NCBI RefSeq assembly: GCF_025264645.1 | Contig: NZ_CP073696.1 | Location: 806,001-870,000, forward strand | Direction: 5' to 3' | DNA length: 64,000 bases | DNA from: Edaphobacter lichenicola | GTDB taxonomy: Bacteria > Acidobacteriota > Terriglobia > Terriglobales > Acidobacteriaceae | Shown: piece by piece, positions 44,601 to 53,863 of the stretch | How positions within the stretch are numbered: position 1 is the stretch's first letter | How the letters are laid out: the number at the start of each line of letters is the position of its first letter | Notes under the pieces: generated by a model | Seen by the model: only the letters and a program-made list of their open reading frames with translations | The model's database searches: none | Told to the model about the DNA's origin: nothing | Program-made: the position numbers and the translations under genes

Positions 44601-47294
44601 CTATTCCGCTCTCAGAGCTTCCACCGGATCTACAGTAGCTGCGCGCCGAGCTGGCAGATAGCTGGCAACCACTGCGGAAGACACCAGAACGAAAGGTATG
44701 GCAACGTAAGTAAGAGGATCCAGCGGGCTGATACCAAATAGAAGCGACTTCATGAACTGCATGAGACCCGCAGCTGCTACGACGCCGATAGCCACACCGA
44801 TTCCCGTAAGTACAAGGGCAGAACGGACGAACATCCACTTCAGCTCGCCCTTTTGTGCACCGAGTGCCAGCCGAATCCCGATCTCGCGTGTGCGTTGCGA
44901 GACCGCATAGGAGATCACACCATAGATGCCGATAACTCCAAGCACGAGCGCCATTGTGCCGGCGATGGCCAGCATAACGAGCGTGAATGAGGTGCGTGCC
45001 AGCGACTGACTGTAAATATCCTGCATCGTCTCGACCGACGCGAGCGGAAGGTTTGCGTTTACAGACCAGACGGCTTGTTGAACCTCTGTGAGAAAACTCT
45101 CAGTTCCTGCGCGATCGCTGCGGATGGCGAAGGTTGCCGATCGCGCTGCGTCAAGTGTAGGTTTCGGGGTGTAGGGATTGTTGATCAACGCAGGCCAATA
45201 GATAATGGCTGGGGCCTTCTCATCGACGCCATTATGTCGAACATCCTCTACGACTCCAATCACCTCTACCCATGGCATATTTGAGAACTGCCGGAGGTGT
45301 TTTCCAACTGCGGCGGTTGGCGTTCCCCATGATTCTCGAGCGAAGTTTTCCGAGACGATCACGACCTGCCTCAAGTCATAGATATCGCCCCAGGTAACAT
45401 CGCGTCCCGCAACCAGTCGCGTGCCCGCTGTATGAAAATAGCCGGGGGAGACGGAGTTGAAGAGCCGAAGTGGCGGGTCCGCTCCCTCATAACTCTTCCC
45501 TTCAATGCGGATTTCGTCCCAGTTGGGATCGATTCCTTGCATCGGCATCGCGGCCGCGAATCCCACCGACGTCACTCCTGCGATCGCAGACAGCTTGTCG
45601 GCAATGTTGTTTTCGATGTGTGTGACCATCTGCGGATCCGAAACGAGGGAATCCGGAATTGTGATGCGCAACGTCTGAAGATGTCTCGCGTCATCGAACC
45701 CGGGCTCGACAGTTCGCAACGCCTGAAAGGTACGAATCATGAGCAGCGCACTGATCAGCAGCACCAAGGCCATCGCTACCTGGGCAACGACCATCAGATT
45801 ACGAGAGTGCTGACGCTGATGGCCTGTGCTTGCCGTTCGGCCGCCGCCGGAAAGATCTGCGCCGGCGCGCATGTTGGAGTATTTGAGAGCTGGAATCGCC
45901 CCAAACAAAAAGCCCGACAGCAGAGAGAGGATGAGCGTGAATCCCAGGGAGCGCGCATCGAGAAAAACCTCATTCAAACGGGGCAGGTCTGATGGCCCAA
46001 TCGCCGTAAGAAGACGCAAACCCGCGTAGGCAACACCAATCCCGAGTAGACCGCCAATCATCCCCAATAAGACACTCTCGATGAGTAGCTCGCGCGCAAT
46101 GCGCCCACGGCCCGCACCTAAGGCCGCGCGAATTGCCAGTTCCTGCTGTCGCGCGTCCGCTCGCACGAGGAGTAGATTCGCAACGTTGGTGCAAGCGATC
46201 AGCATGACCAGCCCAATCGTGGCCATCACGACCCACAACACATTGCCGACGTTGCCAATCACTTGCTGCTTGAGAGGACGCAGAGCAGGCGTAATCTTCC
46301 ACGTCTCATAGAAGTGAGGATTGGTCCCGGGACCGTTTGTAAATGAGTCCATCCAGATGGGGATCATCCGCGTCACGTCGGCATCAGCTTGCGCTATCGA
46401 AACCCCAGGCTTGAGACGAGCGATGCCCTGAAAGCCGAAACCCGCCAGCTTTTGATGATTGCGATCGAAGGCCAGAGGTGCGAGTAGATCAAAGTCCTGA
46501 TTTGCCAATCTGAACCCACGGGGCATGACACCGACGATCTCACGGGGCTGCGAATCGATTGTTATGGTGCGCCCGATTGCAGATCGATCTCCACCAAAAC
46601 GTCTCTGCCAGTAGCCGTAGCTAAGCATCACAGTTTTGGCACCATGAGGCTGCTGGTCTGCCTGCGAAAGCCAGCGGCCAGCCAGAGGAGGAACCTCCAG
46701 CGCCTCGAGTACACCGTCACTGACAAGGGCAGCGCGAACTTCTTCCGGCTTGGCTAATCCAGTAACGTTTGCACTGTCAGCTGTCCACACGCCGAGTGAT
46801 TGAAATGTCCGGTTCTGCTCGCTGAAGGTGAAGTACATGGACGATGAAAGATGAAGGCCATCGGTGAAGTTCGCCAGACCAGCAGCGCCCGGCGCCTCCA
46901 ACCAAACTGAAACCAGCTGATCCGGTTCGGGATACGGCAGCGGTTTGATCAGCACTCTGTTGAGAACGGTAAAGACCGCGGTGTTGGCGCCAATCCCTAT
47001 TGCAAGCGTCAGAATGACCGTTACGGCGAATCCAGGGGATTTTCTCAGCCGCCGGAAGGCGAATCGCAGGTCAGCCACAATCGATTCCAGCTTTGTCCAC
47101 TGCCAAACTTCGCGACTACGCTCCTCAACCAACGTCACATTGCCAAACTCCCGGCGGGCGGTGCGCTCAGACTCTTGTGGCGACATGCCCTCCTCCATCA
47201 ACTCTTCAATCCGCTCCGAAAGATGTTCTTGTATGGATACAGAGAGATCGTCGTAGCGGCGACGGCGCGAGAACAACTGAGCTAGCCATTGCAT
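44601..47294 (-). CDS. Acidobacterial orphan MacB-like ABC permease (ADOP)
   Basis: The 897-residue protein is a fused double permease without an ATPase domain. A soluble N-terminal prefix (about 1-75, ERIEELMEEGMSPQESERTARREFGN) precedes the first FtsX/MacB half (FAFRRLRKSPGFAVTVILTLAIGIGANTAVF) with a large periplasmic domain, and a second half near 370-900 repeats the arrangement (SYAVSQRTREIGIRLALGAQ). The family is greatly expanded in Acidobacteria and its substrates are unknown. Its ATG has AGGAG 7 nt upstream. The padR gene ends 9 bp upstream, so the two form an operon under the palindromic operator. Confidence 0.94.
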   Translation of the reverse strand: MQWLAQLFSRRRRYDDLSVSIQEHLSERIEELMEEGMSPQESERTARREFGNVTLVEERSREVWQWTKLESIVADLRFAFRRLRKSPGFAVTVILTLAIGIGANTAVFTVLNRVLIKPLPYPEPDQLVSVWLEAPGAAGLANFTDGLHLSSSMYFTFSEQNRTFQSLGVWTADSANVTGLAKPEEVRAALVSDGVLEALEVPPLAGRWLSQADQQPHGAKTVMLSYGYWQRRFGGDRSAIGRTITIDSQPREIVGVMPRGFRLANQDFDLLAPLAFDRNHQKLAGFGFQGIARLKPGVSIAQADADVTRMIPIWMDSFTNGPGTNPHFYETWKITPALRPLKQQVIGNVGNVLWVVMATIGLVMLIACTNVANLLLVRADARQQELAIRAALGAGRGRIARELLIESVLLGMIGGLLGIGVAYAGLRLLTAIGPSDLPRLNEVFLDARSLGFTLILSLLSGFLFGAIPALKYSNMRAGADLSGGGRTASTGHQRQHSRNLMVVAQVAMALVLLISALLMIRTFQALRTVEPGFDDARHLQTLRITIPDSLVSDPQMVTHIENNIADKLSAIAGVTSVGFAAAMPMQGIDPNWDEIRIEGKSYEGADPPLRLFNSVSPGYFHTAGTRLVAGRDVTWGDIYDLRQVVIVSENFARESWGTPTAAVGKHLRQFSNMPWVEVIGVVEDVRHNGVDEKAPAIIYWPALINNPYTPKPTLDAARSATFAIRSDRAGTESFLTEVQQAVWSVNANLPLASVETMQDIYSQSLARTSFTLVMLAIAGTMALVLGVIGIYGVISYAVSQRTREIGIRLALGAQKGELKWMFVRSALVLTGIGVAIGVVAAAGLMQFMKSLLFGISPLDPLTYVAIPFVLVSSAVVASYLPARRAATVDPVEALRAE

Positions 47295-47303
47295 TAGGCA
47301 CTC

Positions 47304-47648
47304 CTACGCTTTTGCAGTTGCAAGTACGCGGGTGATTCCGGTGAACATCTTTTCAAAGCTGGATACTTCGCGTTCCAGATGCCGAATGCCCGCGGCGGTG
47401 GGTCGAAAGATCCGTGTCGGCCGCCCTTTAGCGGAGGTTCCGGCCTCCGATTCCAGCCATCCTGCCTTCAGCATTCGTTGCAAAGCCGGATAGAGGGAAC
47501 CTTCTTCCACTTCAAGCAGGCTGTCTGACGCCTGCTTGATATGTTTCACGAGCGCATAGCCGTGCATCGGACGCAGTCGAAGTGATTGCAGGATCAGAAT
47601 CTCGAGAGTTCCGGGGAAGAGGTCGCGGCGTTCGGGATCTTTTGCCAT
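47304..47648 (-). CDS. PadR-family transcriptional regulator
   Basis: The 114-residue protein has the PadR winged helix: MAKDPERRDLFPGTLEILIL, LRPMHGYALVKHI recognition region, LEVEEGSLYPALQRMLKAGWLESE wing, and RPTRIFRPTAAGIRHLERE with the dimerisation helix. It is the short PadR form often found with ADOP genes. ATG 47648 is chosen over a 12-codon extension because it matches family N-termini and leaves the palindromic operator outside the coding sequence. It probably represses its own operon until a ligand, perhaps the transported compound, is bound. Confidence 0.94.
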   Translation of the reverse strand: MAKDPERRDLFPGTLEILILQSLRLRPMHGYALVKHIKQASDSLLEVEEGSLYPALQRMLKAGWLESEAGTSAKGRPTRIFRPTAAGIRHLEREVSSFEKMFTGITRVLATAKA

Positions 47649-47666
47649 ACCAAGCAATGTAACGCC

Positions 47667-47695
47667 AAAATACCTATTTTGCAAATAGGTATTTT
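47667..47695. promoter_or_regulatory. Perfect 13-bp inverted repeat, likely PadR operator
   Basis: AAAATACCTATTT (47667-47679) and AAATAGGTATTTT (47683-47695) are exact inverse copies separated by 3 nt. The dyad lies 18-47 bp upstream of the padR ATG, where it would overlap the promoter. PadR proteins bind such dyads, usually with a TAT/ATA core. Being exact over 26 bp, it is well above chance. Confidence 0.82.
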
Positions 47696-47875
47696 GCGCG
47701 TAACTTGCTCTGGACTATGCAGCGAAAACTTGGTAAACATTTCTTGCTCGGGCCTTGCTCAAAACCGGGTTGAGAGTGTTTCTTCAAATCTTTCCTGCCC
47801 TAGGCATCGGCGGTCGTTGCTCGATTCGACCAAAAACACAGACAGGCACGTTTGGCAGGACACCACGTCAGAGCA

Positions 47876-50800
47876 TCAACGGTGCTTCGTTTTCGTCAGG
47901 TTGTAGTAGATAACTGGGGTTGCGATGAGGCTAAGAAAGATCGAAATCGACAAACCGCCAATAACAGCAACCGCAAGAGGCTGAAGCATCTGCGAACCTG
48001 CACCAAATGCAAACGCGAGAGGAAGCATCCCGCAGATAGCGGCGATAGCAGTCATAAAGATTGGGCGGAGTCGCCGTTGCGCTGCATGCAGCATCGCTTC
48101 GCGGGCAAGATCGACATCAGTTGTATGTTTGGAATCTCTCAAAGAGACTTCCGCTTGATCAGAGAGAGTACTTAAGCCATCATGCCTTCCTTCAGCACGG
48201 TACGTCTCGTCCGCATCGAGCAATAAAATACCATTCTTCGCGACGATGCCAATGACCATGATCAGTCCCATAAAGCTGGCGACGTTAAATAGGGTGCCTG
48301 TGACAAGGAGTGCCACAACAACGCCAGTGATCGAGAGCACCGAGCTGGTAAGGATTGCGACAGGTGCCGAAAAATTACGGAACTCTGTTACCAGAACACC
48401 GAACACGAGTGCGAGAGCGAGTATAAGGACTCGGGCAAGATCGCTAAAGGACTTTTGCTGCTCTTGATACGTTCCCCCGTACTCGACGCGCACACTGGAC
48501 GGGAGATGAAGCGACTGAATGGTGGAGCGAACACGCTTCATCGCAGAGCCAAGGTCAGACCCTTCGAGACGACCGCTCACGAGAACAACCTGTTGCAGAT
48601 TTTCACGGCGAATCTCATTTTGTGGCGGTAGCTGCGTCACCTGAGCAAGGGATCCAAGAGTCGCCGTGTGGCCGGTGCTGGAGTTGAAAACCGTGTTTTG
48701 AATGGAGTCGAGCGACGTGCGAGAGTCTTCAGGGAGTCGAATGCGGATTGTATAAGGTCGTCCGTTGACGATGATGGGATCGTTGGTTGGGAGGCCATCG
48801 AGTATCGCGGTCGCATCCTCCGCAACTTCCGTTGGTGTAAACCCAAGTCGCCCGGCTACCGCCGGGTTGATCTGGAAACTGGTTGCCGGACCTGAGATTG
48901 TGTTATCGACGCCATTTTGCGTATCGACCACGCCTGGGATCTTGGCGATAGCGTCTGCAACTTTTGGGCCTAGCTCGTGAAGAAGAGCAGCATCAGACGA
49001 GAAGAGCTTAACCTGGATAGGTTCAGGCGAATTAGAAAGGTCACCGATCATATCCTGAAGGACTTGTGTAAACTCCACATCGATTGCGGGTTCTGTCTTC
49101 TTGATCTCTGTGCGAACGTCCGCGATGACTTCGTCGATTGAACGCGAGCGTTTAGTCTTCAATCGGACGGTGAAATCACCGTAGTTAGCCTCGGTGACAG
49201 CCGCAAGGCCCATTTGAAGACCTGTTCTGCGAGATGTGATCTCTACCTCTGGCGTATCGCGCAGAATTTTCTCGACGTGAAGCAAGATGCGATTCGTCTC
49301 GGAGAGTGAAGTGCCGGCCGGTGTGAGGTAATCGAGGATGAAAGCGCCCTCATCCATCTCGGGTAACAAGTCAGTTCCAAGTGCGCGATAGCTGAAATAG
49401 CCGACGATAATGACGAGGAGGCAAGCCAAACCAAGTAGCAGTGGTCGGGTCAGAGTCCACATCAGTAACCGTGCATGGAGATGAAGAATTTTGCGCATCA
49501 CGGGGCCATCTTCGTGATCGCCATGAGCAGCATTCAGCACCAAACCAGAATCCGTGTCGGTTGATGGAACGCCTTTCCTGCTTTGCAGCAGGTGCAATGA
49601 GAGAGCAGGAGTCCAGGTTAGGGCCAGCAACAGCGAAGTGACCAAAGCCGCGGCCATCGTGACCGCGAGTGCGCGGAAGAAACTTCCAGTGACTCCTGAT
49701 ACGGCGATCAGAGGGAGGAAGACCACCACGGGCGTGATGGTGGAGAAGACGAGAGGAGTGGTGATCTCGTGAAGTGCGTTCCGAATTGCCTCAATGCGGG
49801 ACTCCCCGCGATCTCGATGGACAACAATATTTTCGACGACGACGATGGCATCGTCGATGATGAGGCCGATTGCCGCAGCAAGCCCACCAAGTGTCATCAG
49901 GTTGAAAGACTGGCCGATAAGCCAGAGAAACAGAATGGTGACCGAGATCGTCACTGGAATGACAAGTCCCGCGATAAGCGAAGAGCTCCAGTCACGCAGA
50001 AACAGAAATAAAATAACGCACGCCAGGACTAGGCCGATAACGATTGCGTCACGGACACTTACGATTGCCTCCCGAACAAGCTCGGACTGATCGTAAAACG
50101 GTACAAGGTGTGCTCCGCTGGGGAGCTTCGTCTGTAGTTGTGCGATCTCATCGGCCACAGCATTCGCGACCTGAACCGTATTAGAGGAAGGCTGCCTGGC
50201 GATGTTGATTAGAACGGCAGGCTTACCGTTCGAAGTGACCATCGTGTAGACAGGCATCGTTGCCGGTTGAACTGCGGCAACGTCTGCGATACGTATGGGA
50301 ACGCCGCCAGAAGTCGTCTTGACGACGATATTGGATAGGTCAGCGCTATTGTGCGCCTGGGCACCGACAAGGCCGAGAACGAGTTGATGGTTCGTCTCAT
50401 AGAGTCCTGGTGAGTCGATGATGTTCGATGCCTGAATACCATTCACGAGGTCAAGCAGAGTGACACCGGAAGCCTGCAACCGGGCGAGGTTCGGAACAAC
50501 ATGAAACTCTGGTATTTTCCCTCCTTGAACAACAACGGTGCTAACGCCGTTCACTCGATTCAGAGGGGGTTTGAGATCGTAGGTAGCAATCTCCCATAGC
50601 TGTGTCTGCGAGACCAGATCTCTTCCTGAAGCGTCTGTGTCTACGGTGAGTGCATATCCAAGGATGGGAAAGGTGGCAAAAGTCAGGCGGTTCGTAGTGA
50701 TCCGTGCGGTCGCGGGCAGTGACTGCTGTACTTTGGCAAGCGCAGCGTCGGTAAGTCGGAGAGTGCGATACATGTCTACGTTCCAGTCGAAGAAGAGGCT

Positions 50801-51109
50801 TATCTCCGCTGATCCTCGACTGGTAGTACTACGGACGGTGACTAAGCCAGGAACGCTGTTGATGGCATCTTCGATGGGCTTCGTAAGTGTGACCTGCATC
50901 TGTTCGACTGGCATTACGCCGTTGTCGACGCCGATTACGACGCGGGGGAAGTTGGTATCAGGAAAAACCGAGATCGGAATCTGTGTGGCCCCGTAGATTC
51001 CTGCGAACGTTAGGACTATCAGAAAAAAAAAGATGGGCTTCGAAGCGTGCGAGAGCCAGAAGCGTTTAGCCTGCTGTGGGAGAGCGGGAGTGACGTCGAT
51101 GATGGGCAT
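47876..51109 (-). CDS. RND efflux permease
   Basis: The roughly 1,077-residue protein has the usual twelve helices and two large periplasmic loops: KPIFFFLIVLTFAGIYG near the start, QIPISVFPDTNFPRV, and the transport motif GLIIDDAIVVVENI with adjacent aspartates. CzcA/CusA-type metal pumps usually have DG at that place, so the double aspartate points to the drug/hydrophobe HAE1 type, though subfamily is not certain. It is the last gene of the propeller-tolC-adaptor-RND operon. ATG 51109 overlaps the adaptor stop (TGATG); GTG 51112 is a possible alternative. Confidence 0.94.
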   Translation of the reverse strand: MPIIDVTPALPQQAKRFWLSHASKPIFFFLIVLTFAGIYGATQIPISVFPDTNFPRVVIGVDNGVMPVEQMQVTLTKPIEDAINSVPGLVTVRSTTSRGSAEISLFFDWNVDMYRTLRLTDAALAKVQQSLPATARITTNRLTFATFPILGYALTVDTDASGRDLVSQTQLWEIATYDLKPPLNRVNGVSTVVVQGGKIPEFHVVPNLARLQASGVTLLDLVNGIQASNIIDSPGLYETNHQLVLGLVGAQAHNSADLSNIVVKTTSGGVPIRIADVAAVQPATMPVYTMVTSNGKPAVLINIARQPSSNTVQVANAVADEIAQLQTKLPSGAHLVPFYDQSELVREAIVSVRDAIVIGLVLACVILFLFLRDWSSSLIAGLVIPVTISVTILFLWLIGQSFNLMTLGGLAAAIGLIIDDAIVVVENIVVHRDRGESRIEAIRNALHEITTPLVFSTITPVVVFLPLIAVSGVTGSFFRALAVTMAAALVTSLLLALTWTPALSLHLLQSRKGVPSTDTDSGLVLNAAHGDHEDGPVMRKILHLHARLLMWTLTRPLLLGLACLLVIIVGYFSYRALGTDLLPEMDEGAFILDYLTPAGTSLSETNRILLHVEKILRDTPEVEITSRRTGLQMGLAAVTEANYGDFTVRLKTKRSRSIDEVIADVRTEIKKTEPAIDVEFTQVLQDMIGDLSNSPEPIQVKLFSSDAALLHELGPKVADAIAKIPGVVDTQNGVDNTISGPATSFQINPAVAGRLGFTPTEVAEDATAILDGLPTNDPIIVNGRPYTIRIRLPEDSRTSLDSIQNTVFNSSTGHTATLGSLAQVTQLPPQNEIRRENLQQVVLVSGRLEGSDLGSAMKRVRSTIQSLHLPSSVRVEYGGTYQEQQKSFSDLARVLILALALVFGVLVTEFRNFSAPVAILTSSVLSITGVVVALLVTGTLFNVASFMGLIMVIGIVAKNGILLLDADETYRAEGRHDGLSTLSDQAEVSLRDSKHTTDVDLAREAMLHAAQRRLRPIFMTAIAAICGMLPLAFAFGAGSQMLQPLAVAVIGGLSISIFLSLIATPVIYYNLTKTKHR

Positions 51110-52425
51110 CACTGATCAGCCTTCTTTGCAGCTCCTGGCTTGTCGACAGTGTTGGAAGAATCAGGCTTGTCAGCGTCGGGTGCTCCGACCTTTACCTTTG
51201 TCCCATCTTCTAATCCATAAGCTCCGGTAGTTATCACGCTATCGGTAGTTGTGAGACCGCTAAGCACTTGAACAGTCGTAGCTGTCTGAATGCCAAGTAC
51301 AACCGGGCGCTTATGCGCAGATCCATCCGCGGCGATCACCATGACAGACTTTGTCGTTCCGTCCGCTGCCGTTTGAACGGCTTCTGTGGGAATTAGCGTA
51401 GCGTTAGCAGCGGTGCGTCCTGTGATGACAGCATGCACGGATGTACCTGCCCTAAAAAGCCCTTTCGGATTTTCGACTCGGAGCCACACTTCAACCGTCG
51501 TACTGCCTGGATCAAGTGCCGGACTAATAAGCGACACTTTGGCCGCGACAGGATCTGTAATACCAGGAACGGTAATCTCTGCAGCGGCCCCCAGAGTTAG
51601 TTGCTGTGCCTGCACCTGGGCGATGTGAAGTTTGGCAAGAAGGGCAGACGTGTCCATTACGGTGATGACTGGCATCCCCGCTCCAGCAGTTTCGCCTGCA
51701 AACAAGGGGCGATCTGTAATCACTCCGTCGATCGGACTTCGTATCTCGGTGTAGCTCAGCTGTGCCTGGGCGCCGAGATACTTCCCTTTAGCAGAAGCGA
51801 GTTGTCCTCGAGCATTCTCTAACGAAGCTTCGCGGCTCACTTGCTGAACAGCGTCAAAATGTTGCTTGGCGATATCGTAAGCGGCTTGCGATTGCACAAG
51901 AGTCGCCTTCGCAGTATCGAGATCCCTTCCTGGGATCGCCCCTTGGGCGAGCAGCTGGCTTCGCGCCGCCACAATGCTTTGGTTAAGATCAAGCGTGGCT
52001 TTAGCCTGGGTCAAATCTAACTGCGCTTTTGTGTAGTCCTCAAGAGCAGTCGCTCGTGTTGTCGTCTCATAGACGGCTTGAGCAGAGCGGTATGCGCCTT
52101 TGTTATCCATCGCAGCGGCTTCAAGGTCACTACTCTCTAAGCTTGCCAGCAGCTGACCCGCTTTCACGTGCGATCCTCGTTGCACGTAAAACTTCCTGAC
52201 CGGAGCTGTAACTTTGGGCGCAATAGCCGCCTGAGCAAGTGGAGCGAGCGTAGCGTCGGCTGCAATCTGCTCGGAGATGCTGCCGACCTCAGGATGAACG
52301 GCCTGTACCGTAACCTCTGGCGTCGGTAATTCTTCTGTCTTCTTGCATCCCGTTTCGAGAGAGAGGAAGGCACTGAATAAAATCACGATCAGCGTATGGG
52401 TTCTAATTGTTTGGATACGGGCCAT
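51109..52425 (-). CDS. RND periplasmic adaptor (membrane fusion protein), lipoprotein
   Basis: The 438-residue protein has a lipoprotein signal with the lipobox LETGC (C27), then the barrel-sandwich/lipoyl and alpha-hairpin regions typical of adaptors (VRKFYVQRGSHVKAGQLLASLE; a long coiled helix pair at about 110-210; IRSPIDGVITDRPLFAGETAGAGMPVITVMD; beta-barrel and membrane-proximal domains after). It would bridge the RND permease and the TolC-like channel. The stop overlaps the RND start, and the gene begins 2 bp after tolC, so the operon is tightly coupled. Confidence 0.94.
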   Translation of the reverse strand: MARIQTIRTHTLIVILFSAFLSLETGCKKTEELPTPEVTVQAVHPEVGSISEQIAADATLAPLAQAAIAPKVTAPVRKFYVQRGSHVKAGQLLASLESSDLEAAAMDNKGAYRSAQAVYETTTRATALEDYTKAQLDLTQAKATLDLNQSIVAARSQLLAQGAIPGRDLDTAKATLVQSQAAYDIAKQHFDAVQQVSREASLENARGQLASAKGKYLGAQAQLSYTEIRSPIDGVITDRPLFAGETAGAGMPVITVMDTSALLAKLHIAQVQAQQLTLGAAAEITVPGITDPVAAKVSLISPALDPGSTTVEVWLRVENPKGLFRAGTSVHAVITGRTAANATLIPTEAVQTAADGTTKSVMVIAADGSAHKRPVVLGIQTATTVQVLSGLTTTDSVITTGAYGLEDGTKVKVGAPDADKPDSSNTVDKPGAAKKADQ

Positions 52426-52427
52426 GA

Positions 52428-53861
52428 TTAGATCGTTCCTGTCAGGATCTGTAAATTGGCGAGCGCAGTTTGGTAGCGGGTGATGCCATCTTCACGCGCA
52501 AGCTCAGCGCTGGTGAGCGAGTTTTGCGCATCCACAACTTCGAACACAGTCGCTTCGCCGGCCGTATAACGTAGCCGTGTCAAACGTAAGCTTTCTCTGG
52601 CGGTTTCGGCGCTTAGTTCAAGCGATTGAAGTTGATCTCGGGCAACGGAGGCTTCAGCGTACGACTCATCGAGTTGAGCGATGAGATGGCGTTGAGTAGC
52701 GGATAGTGTCGTCTTGGCGACATCACGCAAGATCTGTGCTTGTCGGATCTTGTGTTGGGTTGAAAGCCAATCCCAGACTGGGATATCAAGTGTAGCTGTA
52801 GCCGAGTAGCCTAAGTTGTGTGAGCCATCGCTTCCGCGCGCCGCAAACTGCGCGGCGTCGATACCATAAGCAAAGTTGAGGCTGAGATCGGGCAGGTAGG
52901 CAGCGCGAGCCGCGTTCACGTCAAGACTGCTGACACGAAGAGAGCTTATTGCACTCTGGAGTTCAGGGTTCAAATGGGTAGCTGCCGTTTCGACCTCGGC
53001 TCGGCTTGTGAGAGATGCCGGGGTGGCCGGTACGCTAAGTGCGAAGGGTGCCCGCGGATCGGGAAATAGCAGAACTGCGAGTTCAAGCCGCGATCGTTGA
53101 ACCTGCAGCGTCGCATCCGCAACATCCCGCTCGCGTTGTTGCTGTTGTAGTTGAGCTTTGACAACGTCCGCGTGAGCAGCTTCACGAGCAGTCTCTCTTT
53201 GCTCGGTAAGCAGAGTGAAACTTGATGCTTCCTGCGAAGCTCTTTGAGCAACGGCTAGCTTATGGTCTGCAGCAAGGGAACCATAGAATAGTCCAACTAC
53301 GGCGGACACCAGTCCTCGCCGAGCTATCTCCAATTCGGCTGAAGCTACAGCAGCTACGGCTGAGGCGCGTGATACAGCTGTAATCTGCTGAAGACCGATG
53401 GTTTCGCTGACGCTGCCTTGGCTGACGTACTCATGCACAGCGTTATTGGCGATGAATCGTGGACTTGAACCTGTAGTAGATGAAGTGGCGCTTGCATTAT
53501 TGGATCCAGTCGCCCCATCCGCCGGTTGCGTATAAATAAATTGGTTGTGGTAAACAACACTTGGAAGTAACGCCGAACGCGCAATGGAGCGGTCTAGATT
53601 ACTCACGCGACTTGCGGCAACAGCTGCTGCGAATCCAGGCTCGTTGCTTCGAGCACGTAATATTGCTTCATCCAAAGTGATGGTTACGGGTGCGACAGCC
53701 TGTGATGCTGCGGTCGGAGACGGCACGGATTGCGCCGCCGCTCCCTGTGCGTAGAGAGACACATGGGAGGAACAAAACAAGAAAACGCCCGCAAGTAATA
53801 GTCTTCTACTCGCTTTACAGTCGACTACAAATTGATCTCCCGCCATACGACGATTGAACAT
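52428..53861 (-). CDS. TolC-family outer-membrane efflux channel
   Basis: The 477-residue protein has a signal sequence (about 18-39) and two long coiled helical repeats typical of the outer-membrane efflux protein family: TLDEAILRARSNEP near 63 and a second repeat with LTRAEVETAATHLNPELQSA near 300, ending ITRYQTALANLQILTG. It would supply the exit duct for the RND pump. The start shown is ATG 53861, 2 bp after the propeller stop; ATG 53846 is an alternative. Family assignment is clear. Confidence 0.92.
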   Translation of the reverse strand: MFNRRMAGDQFVVDCKASRRLLLAGVFLFCSSHVSLYAQGAAAQSVPSPTAASQAVAPVTITLDEAILRARSNEPGFAAAVAASRVSNLDRSIARSALLPSVVYHNQFIYTQPADGATGSNNASATSSTTGSSPRFIANNAVHEYVSQGSVSETIGLQQITAVSRASAVAAVASAELEIARRGLVSAVVGLFYGSLAADHKLAVAQRASQEASSFTLLTEQRETAREAAHADVVKAQLQQQQRERDVADATLQVQRSRLELAVLLFPDPRAPFALSVPATPASLTSRAEVETAATHLNPELQSAISSLRVSSLDVNAARAAYLPDLSLNFAYGIDAAQFAARGSDGSHNLGYSATATLDIPVWDWLSTQHKIRQAQILRDVAKTTLSATQRHLIAQLDESYAEASVARDQLQSLELSAETARESLRLTRLRYTAGEATVFEVVDAQNSLTSAELAREDGITRYQTALANLQILTGTI

Positions 53862-53863
53862 AG

